From positions 10,673,755 to 10,737,754 of the forward strand of contig OX104132.1 of NCBI GenBank assembly GCA_944470555.2: 64,000 nucleotides of DNA, written 5' to 3'. How positions within the stretch are numbered: position 1 is the first letter of the stretch; each line of letters opens with the position of its first letter. Positions 36,290 to 53,441 of this stretch are shown piece by piece. Origin of the DNA: Heterobilharzia americana (taxonomy: Eukaryota > Platyhelminthes > Trematoda > Strigeidida > Schistosomatidae). The notes under the pieces are model-generated. The model was not told the origin of the DNA and did not search any database. It saw only the letters and a program-made list of their open reading frames with translations. The translations under genes were made by a program, and so were the position numbers.

Positions 36290-36548
36290 TTGAGTAGATG
36301 TTTGTGTCAGTGGCTACATAATAATGTCTCACTCATTTTCCAGATCTCGTTGGATCCTTTCTTCCTAAACCTTATTATGTCCTTATGTTGAGTTAACCTG
36401 ACTGACTCTTCTAATCAACTGGTCTGACCGATGTATTTGACTCCACACTCGTTGAATGGTGTTTGTCGGATCAAATTATTTTTTCTAAATGAGGTAGTGG
36501 GATCCTTAAACCCATAAATTTAGTCTCTGATCGACTGACAGTAGTAGA
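36290..36548 (-). mobile_element. Penelope-like GIY-YIG endonuclease remnant
   Basis: Reverse complement reads DPTTSFRKNNLIRQTPFNEC, then GVKYIGQT, and ESVRLTQHKDI, the same domain as at 7975-8350 but from a diverged element, with stops. Confidence 0.75.
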
Positions 36549-37165
36549 TTAGTTGTTCTCTCATATAGTCGTCTTGAAATATAGAATTCAAGTATCTAGC
36601 TTGTTATGGAGTATTGAATATATGAGTATTGAAGTTACTGATTAAACTTTCAGTAGTAAACTGATATTTCTCGAGAGTATTTCGAAAGTATCTCAAAAAT
36701 ATTATTATATTGTGCGTTGTTGTCAACGGATTGCATCATTTCTCAAATGTCTTTTCACATTCATCATGTCATAACTTCATAGTAATACAATTTCAATGAC
36801 CAAAAGTATCATGCAAATGAAAGTGTATGATGTTCAACAAAATCACTTCAATATTTTTGAAGATCAGTGAGTTAACCAGAAAAGTGTTCTCATTCAACAT
36901 AGAGTATTCAGTTGTATTGATTCCATTTAATTCTTTTGAAGTGACTGAATTCATATGGACTATTTGAAAACTGTTTTGAGGTTGTTTTCGATGAATGCAC
37001 TTTTTATTAGGAAGAGAAAACATGGAGTAGTAGTATCACTAGACCTAAGGTGTATCTGTACAATTTAATAATCCTGAAATAATAGGTCTCATTGTAAATT
37101 TATCTATTTACCGACTTCCTCCTATAGGATACCAGACATTGCATGTTAGCGGAAGGTATAAAATG
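36549..37165. other. No feature recognised
   Basis: No assignable ORF or repeat. Confidence 0.5.
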
Positions 37166-37169
37166 AATG

Positions 37170-38340
37170 TAGATTCTCACGTAAAGGAGATAAGTGAGCT
37201 GTTGACAGTTTTCAGCTTCATTGGCTGAGGTGGCTGCGACATGTGTCTTGATGCCAAGCAACAACTATTTACCTCCATCATATTATGTTAGCTGAAGTGG
37301 CTTTAGGTTGAAAAAAAACGTCGAGAAGGACCAAGTGGAGAAGCGGAGCCACACCTTGAATATCTCTCCCAATAACTTGAATGCTACAATAAATGGTAGA
37401 CTTTGTGGTGACAGTCATTCAACGATGTATGGGCGTATGGAGAGTCGTCAAGTGAATTGTCAACAACTAGTGGTGTTCACCAGGGATGTCCACTGTCACC
37501 ATTCCTATCTGACTTCATTATAGACTTGCTAATGAACATAACCCTATATATGTCTGACTTCATTAGGACTCATCTGGTTGACTTGTGTATGCAGGCGATA
37601 TTGTCCTGTTAAGTGAAGATGCTGATGCGATGAGCAGAAATCTCAAAATGTTTGTCATGGGTTTCGTACATTTCAAAGGTTAAATGGTGCTCCACGAACG
37701 GTCTACTGCAAGTACTCACAGTTTATTTATAGGGAGTGAAGTGGTGGATTGTATCGAACACTTCACTTAGGGAGTTGCAGACAGAATGTCAGCTGGGTTA
37801 CAGAAGGCTCGTTTTGTATTTGCCAACTTGAGTCACCTGTGGCTCCGACTGGTGAGATATCCGACTATGAATCCAAGGACGAGTATACTGTGCCGCAGAC
37901 ATTCTGTCCTATTGTATAGCTGTAAGATACGGCCTTTGAAAGTAGAAGGTATGAAGCAGTTATGAGTATTTGATCACAGGTGTCTTCGTAACATTGCTCA
38001 CATTTGGTGAAATCATTGAGTGAGTAGTGTTGCCGTCAGTTTAACGGTACCAGGCTAGATAGGTAAGTTGACTGATAAGGTTATGAAATTTTGGCGATTT
38101 GGATGAGTCAACGAGATGTACTGCACATGCCGATTCACCAGCTACCTCGTTGTGCACTGCTAGGGGCGTTGAATTAGGATGAAAGGGGGTTCAGGGTGGA
38201 TACACCAAGACCTGGAACCAATCAGCGAAGTCTCTTACTGTTGGTCTGAATTGTGTGGGGAGATGTAAACTGCCTGGTTGGTATCTTCGAGAAGAAATTA
38301 ATCAGTGGTTGAGGACTTTTGATGACAGGTGTATTTACTC
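37170..38340 (+). mobile_element. Non-LTR retrotransposon remnant, RT and C-terminal part
   Basis: In mixed frames: GVHQGCPLSPFLSDFIIDLL (37468-37530), YAGDIVLLSEDADAMSRN (active site YADD changed to YAGD, near 37590), ARLAFANL-like QKARFVFANLSHLW, SILCRRHSVLLYSCKIRPLK, VFDHRCLRNIAHIW and MPIHQLPRCALL, then GTNQRSL. Same family as 10225-10640. Many frameshifts and stops. Confidence 0.82.
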
Positions 38341-39823
38341 CTTAACATCTTCGAAAGCTTAAATATTTGCCCTAACCTTTATCTTCAGACTTTATTCGCT
38401 CACACTACTTTATCTTCATTGATATCACTTTTTTTCCATTCATGTTTTGCTTGTGTAGTACAGTGGAGTGTGACAATTTCAGCCGACGCACATGTTTGTG
38501 AGGTTCTACGTTAATTTTGTCAGTCAATTAGGTGAGACATTTTAAGACAGCCAAAACCGTTGTTTTCAAACTCACGATATAAATCAAAATCGATTGCAGT
38601 AGCTAAGTCACATTCGTCCCTCATCTTTATTCGAGTAGTAGTATTATAATTTATCGTTGATTTAACTCCCTATTCTTTCTGTCATTTCTGATTATATTAT
38701 TTCAACTTTATTATCTTCTCCTTTATAAACGTTCCACCTTTTCGCCTTGTGATTAACTATGTTACCTAAAGCCAGTATGCAATAATTACGGAAAATCCAT
38801 TGATAATATTCATGTGTGTCTATGAAATCAATGCTGAATGCAACCATCTACAAGTGTTACATTTGATAGATGATAAATGTTCTTGAAATATATTGACTTG
38901 GCTGATAAGTGATCAGTAATAGACAACTCGATTCATTCTCTCCAAATCCAACAAGTAGACAAAACAACTAGTGGATCGAAAGAAATGTTCTTTAAACGGA
39001 ATCAGCTGGATACTTCCTTACAGCTTCCATATATATATTTGTCCATAAGAACTATGTCAACTATTTACATGTTCTGTCATATAGCAGTCAAAATAAAGAG
39101 GCCAGTACAAGGTATGCGGAGAACAAATATCAAACACTACAGATATTTTGGGCATGAAAACCACAAATTCAATGTTTAGAAAATTAAACACTCATAAATT
39201 ATATATAGTTTATATTTGTGTAATTCATAGAGTGTTTGAAATGAAATAATTGCTACTTTTCGTTTGCAAGTCTCGTATGAGTTTCATCAGGGAAAATCAT
39301 TACTCAACTCTCAATATCCGGCATATTATTCGATCAAACTAGTAGGTTAAGGTTATAAATAAAATCAAGAATTCATCTTTTAACTTTTCATGAATAAATC
39401 GAGAAATTTTGTCTAGAGGTATAATCATCGAAGTATAATCTTTCGAAAATGTGTCAGTGAATATTTGGAACTAGTATTGGAGCTAAAAAACAATCATCTA
39501 AGGACTAGTGAAATAAGTCAAGATGATGATAATCATGACTTTTTTCAGTATCATAAAAATTACTATGAATATTTTGGCATTCTAAGATTACCCTAACGAT
39601 GAATTACTTCGTTTATCTTCGTTTTCTTGTCATAAAGCTCGATTTACAATAGTCTAATTGAGGATCGTTTTGCAACTACTCTTGTAACATATGTCACTTC
39701 ATGAAACTGTTATTTTTCACTCTTTAAAGAAAATATTGTAAAAGAGTTCAGACTCATAAAGGTTACGCATTTTGAGAAGTAAAAATGAAGAGTAGCGGTA
39801 TAACCTTATATACCTTTTGGCGA
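38341..39823. other. No feature recognised
   Basis: No assignable ORF or repeat. Confidence 0.5.
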
Positions 39824-39824
39824 C

Positions 39825-40050
39825 ATCACGCGCAAGGCCAGGATATCGAGTCAAACCCAAAGGAGAAACGACAACTTAGGCGTACGCGGTGAGGGTGACA
39901 TGAAGAAAATGGTGTGAGGAAGAAATGAGATATTCTGGGCAGTCGTAGAGACAGGTTGAAAAGATTGCAGAGAAGAGAGTGGGTTGGAGACGTGCTATTG
40001 AAGCCCTATGTTACACTAGGAACCCAGGCTACAAATAATATAATATAATA
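39825..40050 (+). mobile_element. RTE-type 3' end fragment
   Basis: Blocks ATCACGCGCAAGGCCAGG, GGTGAGGGTGACATGAAG and GCCCTATGTTACACTAGG match the RTE 3' end at 34180-34400, followed by an AATAT tail. Confidence 0.8.
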
Positions 40051-40100
40051 ATGGTCACTATACCAAGGCTAGCATTGAAATCACTTTAGTTGAATTATAG

Positions 40101-40620
40101 GAACATCAGCTGAAAGAAGCACAAGAGTTAGAACTTCAGGAGTTTCAGGATAGGCAAAAGAAAGAAATGGTCTGCTTGCAAAAGGAATTAGGCTTGTTAA
40201 ATCTGAAATTGAGTGAAGCTTTCTCGTTGTATGATGATGCAAAATGGTTTAAATCGGTTCGTCCAAATATTGAGTTTGAAAATGAGTGTGTGCCCTAAAA
40301 GACTAACCAGTTGGATAATATAGGGAACAAGAAGGCAGCCATAACGTTGTCATCTGTTAGTGTTGACCTTGTAGTACCAAAGTAGAATTATACGCTTTCG
40401 ATGGGTGATCAGTAAAAGACTGGAAATTTATCAGACAAGTTGAGCTTAATTTTGTTTTTATAGTTGAAGATGATGGACAATGTGTGTTATATGTGGCACA
40501 TTACAGTAAATGGAAAGCCAGAAAGGCTATAGAAGACAGCATTACACTTCCACCATCTTTCGGTTATCTCAGGGCACGCGATATACTACATATAACAGGT
40601 GGCGTTTGATTTGTGTGCAT
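40101..40620 (+). mobile_element. Retrotransposon gag-like remnant (BEL/Pao type suspected)
   Basis: First an open stretch of 65 codons rich in Glu, Lys and Gln, predicted coiled coil (EFQDRQKKEMVCLQKEL, ends NECVP stop at 40296). Then LYAFDG, VKDWKFIRQVELNF, EDDGQCVLYVAHYSKWKARK, AIEDSITLPPSFGYLRAREI. The order FDG, W..F....E, DD..L.YL..Y, A..AIE, GY..A..IL is what I recall of BEL/Pao gag proteins of schistosomes. No protease or RT adjoins. Confidence 0.55.
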
Positions 40621-40629
40621 TCAACTACT

Positions 40630-41661
40630 ATTCAGCAGTTATCCAATCATTGTTTAACTTGCAATCGAATTGCATTTGAATCCACTTATTCATTATATCT
40701 CGTGCCTCGAATAAAAATTCTTAATTTGTGATAATGGAATCTCCACTGCATCCCATATTTGTGGGCCTTTTGCTACTGAAACTAGAGAATGCTTTACTTG
40801 TAAGGATGATACATTCATCCTGTGCAAAACCATGGACAGGTCAAACATACTCAGCAAATTCAACTCAGTACTGTTATATGATGCCCCAGTTCTTGTGTAA
40901 AACATTGTTATTGATCTGAACATTTTAACGTGTCATCAACACACCATATTTTACCGTATGACTAATAGTCTATTTTCTGCCCACATTGTAGAGTAAATAG
41001 CTGATTGGTTAATCTTTATTCTTACGATGCAAATGTCTCAAATTGGGGACAAGGTCATTTTGCATGGGTGTGCATATTCACCCGTGTTTGGGATCGATAT
41101 TATGTATTTTGTAGTCTCGGTGTAATAAGCTGTCTCGTCATCCAGTTTCAGTCTTCTCTCTATTCATCCTGGTGTTGCAGTTAGTGGCTTTTGCGTACTG
41201 AGTTAGCTGTCAGCTGAGCGTGCGTAATATATTCGTTGGGAATATATATAACCGTTGTCTTACGAAAATACAAGTACACCCAACCATGAAGTTTGCATGT
41301 GAGGCAAAGTCACAAGTCAAGATAGATTTTCTCTATGTTCTCTGAAGACGAAAATATGGGTCGATAAAGCGGAATTTGGTTAGGAAAAGTACATGGACAC
41401 ATAAAATGTTTCATCTTCGTCTCTCTTTAGTACAAAAGGAACTTGGTAAGAACTTTAAGTTACAGGATATAGGTTATATATTTGGGAGGTACAGTTGAGG
41501 AGGAACTGGCGACATTGCGAAACATACTGACTGAAAGTGGTTATCTTGATAAATTCATAGAGAAAGATATAAGAAGAAAAATGGCAAGAAAGGACGTTCT
41601 AGTTAGTGGTTAACAGAAAACCGCTATACATTTGAGTACAATTAAGAAGTGTGGTACTCAT
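40630..41661 (+). mobile_element. Penelope-like RT fragment with solo LTR, longer copy
   Basis: Extends further 5' than the tandem copies: MESPLHPIFVGLLLLKLENA (40734-40795), KDDTFILCKTMDRSNILSKF, then the LTR, then NSVHPTMK and the same end as at 26460. It shows the pre-truncation structure of 25664-26490. Stops and frameshifts throughout. Confidence 0.82.
40872..41272. mobile_element. Solo LTR, 401 bp, same insertion (copy 3)
   Basis: TG...CA ends and AGTAC duplication (40867-40871 and 41273-41277), at the same PLE codon as in the other two copies, so all three descend from one insertion. Confidence 0.85.
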
Positions 41662-44728
<3,067 letters not shown>

Positions 44729-44729
44729 T

Positions 44730-45640
44730 ATTTAACCAGGCGTGGTTGTGTGGTACTCGGCGAGATGTTATTTCATACACTATGGAGGTCAATTCAGAGA
44801 AATTTCATTGCTGGTAAGTTGCGAAGTTAATTTTCCATACGCCCTATGGTGACACCGGGACAGAAAGATGAACTGCTTAGACTGATCACTCTTTGTCACG
44901 TTCATCAGTTTGACTGCTCCACTGGATTCAGTCATATCAGCCGCTGGTCTAGGGATTTAAATTTCCGTTCTTATGAACACCTTTCACTATGGCTAGGTAG
45001 ACGTGTCGTAAAGACCTCGAACTCTGTAGGAATGAGTTACTTTCCATTCTGCATCCCGTTCCCATCAACTTACCAACTTGCCGACTCGTAATTCCTCAGT
45101 ATGTACCTATTACTTCAGGACCTGACGAAGATGTTATCCAAAAGAATATTCTTTGTTCGCTCAGACAACTTATAAGTGTATGTTTGTAGGAGAGTACTCT
45201 GATTCCAGTTGATTAATTACTGATAAATAGACAATAGTGAGAAGTGATTAAGTTCGATTGTGACACTGACGTTGTTTTTATAACTTTAACCGTTTGAAGT
45301 AGCCGCACTTTGACAGACTTGTGTTAATGATATTGGGTGATTATTGAAGGTGAGATGAAAAGCTGAATGAGGGCAGGATTCCTACCAAATGTCTTTGTGA
45401 AGCTTTCTTTTTCCCTTCACCTTCATCTTCAACCAGTTTCAATAACACAAGTCTGCTAAAACCAAGACTATCTCAGATAGTCAATATGATGCTCCAGCCA
45501 TCCAATTTAACTCGATTTCGATTGGGATGAGAAGTTCTAACTGGGCAGCAAGTATGAATACAATGAACGGACAGTAACGCATAACGAACTCACATAGCAG
45601 ACGGTTTAGAGACATGGTGATTGAAGTGAAGTAAATATAT
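44730..45640. other. No feature recognised
   Basis: An 81-codon ORF (44846-45091) has no recognised domain or start context; not called. Confidence 0.5.
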
Positions 45641-45647
45641 GGTCAGT

Positions 45648-45724
45648 AGGTGTGTATGGTAATTCAATTGGTAGAGCATCAGGCCCAAAACCTGCAGGTC
45701 GCGGTTTCGAATTCTGTCACGACC
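45648..45724 (+). pseudogene. tRNA-like sequence (pseudo-tRNA or SINE head)
   Basis: A-box-like CAATTGGTAGAGCATCAGG, an anticodon-like hairpin AGG-loop-CCT, and a B-box-like GGTTTCGAATTC with one extra T. The acceptor stem pairs poorly and the base before the anticodon is C instead of T, so a functional tRNA is unlikely. Confidence 0.5.
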
Positions 45725-46550
45725 AAGGTTTTCATCTTGCACTTAAATTTACTGATGGAATTAAATGTTAAGAAACACTTCGAGAAAATAGTAATCAGTA
45801 TGTGGTTGGGTTACATTTCATTTCAAGTAGAGTACTGAGTGTGGAGAAACACTTTATAACTTTACAATAAAATTAAACTTTGTGGGGAAACCAAGACGGA
45901 ATTGATTACTGGAAAGTACTAAACACACGAAAATGGTTGTTGATGTAAGTACAATAATTAGCAGCAAAGTAAATCAGAAGTCGAAGAAGTTTAGTGCAGT
46001 GTAGTTGAGGAGATCATTTCCTTATATCATTACCTTGAAAATGGATGGAATTAAAAAAAGAATCAATCAAGAGTTGAAAATTGTGATGAAAATGATCTAT
46101 GTGACCTCGAAGATAATTTCCGTTTATGAGGTCAGCTTCTCATTGAAACAGTCAAAAGTTGATAGATGGTTAATTTGGATAACCATTAAGTGTATAGAAC
46201 AATTTACACATACATGATGAAACAAATATAGTGGAAGAAGAAATAGTAGAGTTGTTGATCACATTTCTGAAGATATTCTGAAAGAATTGAGGTCATGAGG
46301 TTCTCATCTCTGAAAAGCTCAGTTGCTGGGTATCTAATTGATACTTTATATATGGCCTGCTTATCCTAATCGACAATTTCATCATGGTTTTATTTCTTTC
46401 GAATGTCTTTCACTATCTCCTCCTACCATCAGTATCATTTCTATAATATTTACTCTAACATTTTATAATTAACCTTGGAATGACTGTTTATCACGTCAAG
46501 AAACATAACTTTATCAACTTTACGAAAGTACCCTAGTTATAGCTTGAAAT
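45725..46550. other. No feature recognised
   Basis: No assignable ORF or repeat. Confidence 0.5.
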
Positions 46551-46554
46551 TCAG

Positions 46555-46985
46555 CGTCGTTGATTTGACCAAATTGATCAGCCACTATTGGCAAATGTGC
46601 TCCTTTGCAGATGTCTCGATATAGTCGGTAATCAAAGTTTGATATTAGAATGGATAGTAATTAGCAGCGATATCGAGGATACGCTTTTTGTGCCTGGAGT
46701 CGAACACAGGATCAGTCGATTCAGACACTACAGTGGTATCCACTAGGCCACTGAGTGATAGTGTTGTTTGAACATAACATGCGTTTCGTAGAATGAGTGG
46801 CTGCCGTAATTCGGTAGCCTAGTGGATAACTTTGTGTTGTTTGAAGTGATTACTCCTAGGTTCAAGTCTTAGCTAGGACAACATTACTCACTGGAGTGCA
46901 GGTATTTCGAGTTAATGGGGTCCAAAATAGAAGGAAATGTGCATCCTGTATTCCACTGCTGGTCACACTCCAACTTAACATCAAA
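46555..46985. mobile_element. Smα-like inverted pair (minus 46555-46765, plus 46800-46985), degraded
   Basis: Left minus copy keeps the tail (GTTGATTTGACCAAATTGATC) and tRNA-like promoter (near 46740-46690) but lost most of the ribozyme. Right plus copy has GTAGCCTAGTGGATAAC, GGTTCAAGTCTT, and GTTAATGGGGTCC...AGGAAATGTGCATCCTG; core destroyed. Confidence 0.7.
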
Positions 46986-47205
46986 TTAACAAAATATGTT
47001 ACGCAACTGAGAGAAATATTTCACTTTTAAGTCCTTATAGTAACTAGAGTACCGTGTAGAACACAAAATCATGCTAAATCCAATTAAATGAGTCTTAGAA
47101 CAAAATAGATAATTTTAGCATTGAAAATATATGAATTTTTATTGTTAACAAATCGATATAATGTATAAAAATTTAGTATTCAACAATTAGAAAGTGAATT
47201 TACTC

Positions 47206-47405
47206 TCAAGTGACTTGTAGATGAATACACCTGAACCAATTACATTTTCCTGTACAACATTCACTATTGAATAGGCATGCACTTTTTTCAGGTAGACATT
47301 TTACACAAATTCCTTTAAATAATCCACTTAAATGACATGTAGAATTTTGACAACATGGTGCAAATATTGTCTTTGTACAGGTTTCACCTTCGATTTTACA
47401 ATAAC
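47206..47405 (-). CDS. Gene D exon 2: mature 12-cysteine double-knottin-like peptide
   Basis: Minus strand, after the acceptor CTATTAG (47406-47407 are the AG). Phase 1 start gives Gly, then YCKIEGETCTKTIFAPCC and so on to NWFRCIHLQVT and a stop at 47208-47206. All twelve cysteines keep the spacing of genes B and C. Unlike them it has a six-residue extension after cysteine 12. Intact frame of 65 codons plus the split one. The only family member in reverse orientation, transcribed towards A-C. Likely secreted disulfide-rich peptide; role unknown. Confidence 0.88.
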
Positions 47406-47621
47406 CTAATAGATAGAAAATATATAAAGAATTATGATATCAAATAAGTTAAGCAATGAAAGTCATTATACAGAATTATGATTTATGTGAGATTTACTAC
47501 TTATGCATTGTCACTGTATTTTAGTTCAAATAAATGATGTCATATATCATAAAGTGATTCGGATCGAAATATTTTTTCTCAGTCACTACAAGGTAAAGGT
47601 ATAGATTATTATGATTTATGA

Positions 47622-49650
<2,029 letters not shown>

Positions 49651-49964
49651 TTGCATTTGTTTAATTCTTCAGGACACAGAGATATCGAGATGTCTTATCT
49701 TGATTTCTTATTTTGCCAATCACATTAACTCCGTTATTTGCAGAGATTGAGACCCTAAACGGAAAAAAAGCCAGACAAATGCCAAACCATGCGGAAAAAT
49801 ACGATCATTCAACGAGTTGCAACCGACTGAAACGTTAGTAATAATAGTTTATCGTATATTATCTACTGGCTTAAGCAGTGAGTTTCCAGGCAGTTGGTTC
49901 GATGCTTCTGTTTCGCTTGTCGCTTGAGAAATCAGAAGGTATTATATTCTAGTGCTATTGCTTG

Positions 49965-50445
49965 TATTATCCCGTCGTTGATTGAACTCAATTTATCGGT
50001 CTTTATTGGTACATGGACCCCTGTGCCGATGCCTCGATATTACCTTTATTTTTAATTATGTATGTTAATGATGAATAGCGTCTAACAGAGGAATGCAGGA
50101 CGTGCATTTCATCCCATTTGGGACTCGTCAGCTGGATGTACCTGCCTCCCAGTGAGTGATGGTGTTCCCACTGGGACTCGAACCCGAGACGGATCAATCC
50201 CGTCCCGTCAACTAGGATAATACAAGCAATAACATTAAAACCATACCTGTCACACAAGAAGTGTCTATTGTGGCTCGGTGATCTAATGGGTAACGCTCTG
50301 GGGTTTGAAGCTCTCGGTCCAAAGTTCGAGTCACAGTGGGAAATACATCACTCACTGAGGTGCAGGTACATCCAGAGAGTCCCAAATAGGATGATGCGCG
50401 CACCCTGGATTCCACTGCTAGCCACTATCCATCAGTAATATTTAG
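49965..50445. mobile_element. Smα-like inverted pair (minus 49965-50200, plus 50212-50445)
   Basis: Minus copy: tail, ribozyme 50089-50145 and B-box-like GGTTCGAGTCCC region. Plus copy: CTCGGTGATCTAATGGGTAACG, AAGTTCGAGTCAC, then CATCCAGAGAGTCCC, where the CTGACG of the core is deleted. Confidence 0.82.
50089..50145 (-). ncRNA. Hammerhead ribozyme, Smα type, core intact
   Basis: CTGACGA (50131-50125), stem II GTCCC/GGGAT region, GAAA, stem III A-U and U-G around GCAC, GTC cleavage triplet before CTGCATTCC. Stem I ATCCAG opposite CTGCAT has one mismatch. Confidence 0.72.
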
Positions 50446-50679
50446 TATCATAAACGTTTACACATTAGGTGAGACCAAGAGCGTAGTAGAAGGGAAATTT
50501 GTTACAGAATCACCTGATTTTGATTTTGTATTTCAAATTTTTTTTAATTTTACCACAGTTTTATGATTTTTGTTTTAGTCTTTATTAAATTTATACCTTA
50601 TCATTGAACCATAAGGTTAGAATACAACAGTCCATACTTTTTCACTTCTACAGTAAGTACCAACTTGAAATCAGTCAGT

Positions 50680-51035
50680 CCTCCATAAACCTCCAAATTG
50701 AATTACCGTCCACTGGTCATTAGTGAGGAGTCATTATTTATGGGGTCAGTCAGTCGAAAGTGAAGTGAATGCCGAACAAAGACCTTGGCGGATAGTCATG
50801 CCCTATCGTGAGCTGACAGAAGTAGGAAAGTATAGACCATTGAACTTCAGTAGAATAGCTGAACGGTCAACGAATATATTATGAACCCTGAAGGCCCTAC
50901 GTTCGACCTTTGGAGAGGTTGTGGTTATATGTTGCTGAGGAGTCTCGAACTGTTATGAAACAACCATGATGTGTTTTCAGGTTTTGATTGGTCCTCCAGT
51001 TGATATCTGTCCATAATGAATAACAGCTTACTATC
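50680..51035 (+). mobile_element. Degraded family-2 hammerhead SINE (plus)
   Basis: Has the 5' part (GTGAGCTGACAGAAGTAGG), A-box-like GCTGAACGGTCAACG, ACGTTCGACC (B box), TGCTGAGGAGTCTCG and the tail GATATCTGTCCATAATG. Stem II and GAAAC context are eroded. Confidence 0.65.
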
Positions 51036-51843
51036 TGTCTACATTTTTAAGCTCAAATTGCCTATTCATCTGAAGTCTTCAGACAAACATCAATTGCTTC
51101 ATAGCTGTTTTCCTTTTTAGATTATTCTTCAAGTGATATTTTAACAGCTGCATAACTTTTATTCATTTCATCAATTCACCAACTTTGAGGGAACTAAAGA
51201 GTACCTTATTCAAACTGGTTTTCATTGTTAGACCTCTACAAAATGAAGAGAATGTTTGAGAATTTCGATATATATTTCTTAACAAAAGTGTAATAAAATA
51301 TGTCATAATATATACTCATTGAAATATTGTGAAGAACTAGTTATGAAGTAATGCGAACACTTTCTAGCTTAGATGAATGATCTTGATTGTGCCGTGTTTT
51401 TATGTGATTTGTTAAATTACACTTCCTTTAACACCAGTGCAGTTTGTCTTCAGGATTTTCTGTAAAGTCAAACCAAACAATTCAAAGAGAATATGATTTC
51501 AAATATTATACAAAGCGAAATATCTGGTAACTGATCAATTTAGGATGAATATGAGTTTTCGTAAGAAGCACGTTAATCATGCATACTACCGTGATGTTAT
51601 CAACGTTTTACTGATCTCATTGGATATAGTTAATGAGTTTACTGATATTGCCTTCATTTTTACCCTTCCTTACTCTTTCCACCTTCAAATGGTCTTTCAA
51701 CTATTCACCTTGTCAAATGTCGTATGTCTCTTATCATTTGCTAAAACGTTTGCAGTCTCTTCCCAGTTGCGAATCAGCACTGAGTATTATGTTAAACATG
51801 AAACGCAACCCTATTATTCAATAATAGACTTTTATATATACTT
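51036..51843. other. Gene D intron, no feature recognised
   Basis: The long ORF starting at 51545 is open by chance for about 100 codons and then runs into the RTE element; no domain recognised. Confidence 0.5.
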
Positions 51844-51844
51844 C

Positions 51845-52709
51845 CTAAGTCTTTGCAAGAACTGGCGTGGATTCATGCTGTTGTCCCCGTCCATTCCAAG
51901 CAAAATATTAAGCCACATAATCCTGAAGAGACTAAAAAGCGCTCTGCATTCAAAATTACAACGCGAAGAGGCTGGCTGGCTGTCTTCAGGAAGAACAAAT
52001 CATGTGCGCATCAAATTTCAACTCGACCCCACGCATCATCATAGAACAGGGTATAGAATGGCAGTCAACTGGATCTTCACCTCAACTTCATTGACTTTGA
52101 AAAGGCACTGAACAACGTCGACCGACAAGTAATTTGGTAGGCAGCTACCTGAAGATTACGTTTTGGCAGGCAGCGGCTTCAGCACTATGGAGTACCACAA
52201 ACCTTTATCAACCTCATTCAACGACTATATGAAGAGGCCACATGACGAGTGATTCACAATGGGAAGCTCAGTGACGCCTTTGAAGTGAAGACAGTAGACA
52301 GAATTGAGACAAGGGTGTCTACTATCACCGATTATCTTCCGATTGTGGTCGATTGGACTTGAATGGATCATGGAACAAAATGTGAGGGGTTATGAGAAAA
52401 CAGGCATACACTACTTGACCGATGTGATGAAAAGAGCGTATAAGAAGATTTAGATTGCGCCACCGATGATTTATGTCTAATGTCGCACTGACTCGAAGAT
52501 GTACAGTCTGAAACCAACAAGTTGACAGAAGAGGCTGTGCGGGGCAGGGCAGCGAGGACGGGACTTGCTTCAAGTGAATATAGAGAAGACATAGGTGATG
52601 AAGATACCCAACCACCACCACCACCACCACCACCACCACCACCACCACCACCACCACCACCACCACCACCACCACCACCACCACCACCACCACCACCACC
52701 ACCACCACC

Positions 52710-52741
<32 letters not shown>

Positions 52742-53440
52742 GCTCTAATTACCATCAACTGGAGAAACTTAAAGGGAGTAATCTCTTTCACCTACCTAGG
52801 CAGCACTGCTTCAATTACAGGCAGCACGGATGAGGACGTCAAAGTCAGGATCGGAAAGACAGCAAAACAGGCTTTCATCAGCGTGAAACCAGTGTGTAGA
52901 TCTACTGCACTGCACTCAACATAAAGCATGAACAACATCCGCATTTTCAACACCAATTCAGTCAAGTCAGTGCTTCTGTATGGTTCAGAGACTTGGCGCG
53001 TTATGAAAGGGATTTCCAACAAACTACAGATATTTATCAACGTCTGCCACCAACGCTCACTGTATACTGAACGTCAGATGGCCATGAAGAATCAGCAACA
53101 AGGAACTCTGGCTGGCTGACTGGCTGGCATCGAACCAATGAAGCAAGAAGCTATCTCTCAACAAATATGCAGTGGAAGGAAGTGGAGATGGAGATGGATT
53201 GGGCATACTCTGAGAAGGCCGACTGGAAACATCATGCGTCAGACCAGGAAATCGAGTGGAACCCAAATGGAAAGCGACGAGTTGGGTGTCTGAAGTGAGT
53301 GTGACGTGGAGGAGATGGTGTGAGGAAGAAATGAGAGCTTGTGGGTAGTCTTGGAGCCAGGGTCTAAAGATTTCAGGGAGGAGGGCGCATTGGAGTCGTT
53401 CTACTGAAGCCCTATGTTCCATTAGGAACATTAATGATAA
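51845..53440 (+). mobile_element. RTE-type retrotransposon (plus) in gene D intron, with CCA expansion
   Basis: Plus strand: SIPSKILSHIILKRLKSALH (51890-51950), ATDDLCLMSH region (52455), TGLASSEYREDIGDED, (CCA)n, SNYHQLEKLKGSNLFHLPRQ, SVKSVLLYGSETWRVMK and WAYSEKADWKHHASDQ region, ending CTATGTTCCATTAGGAAC. Multiple frameshifts. Only three AGCC-type units are present at 51970, against about 68 in its inverted partner. Confidence 0.85.
52612..52740. repeat. (CCA)n then (AAC)n microsatellite inside an RTE element
   Basis: About 38 CCA units followed by short AAC run. Other RTE copies have 3-6 units at the same place (33630, 48355). Confidence 0.95.
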
Positions 53441-53441
53441 T

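Noticed and set aside
45648..45724. Functional tRNA gene
   Set aside because: Extra base in the B box, poor acceptor stem and C in place of the conserved T before the anticodon.
51545..52111. 188-codon ORF with a hydrophobic N-terminal part
   Set aside because: The second half is RTE sequence; the first half has no motif, start context or splice logic, so a fused gene is not supported.
52325..52924. Poly-Pro, poly-His, poly-Trp and poly-Val ORFs
   Set aside because: All are frames of the (CCA)n tract.
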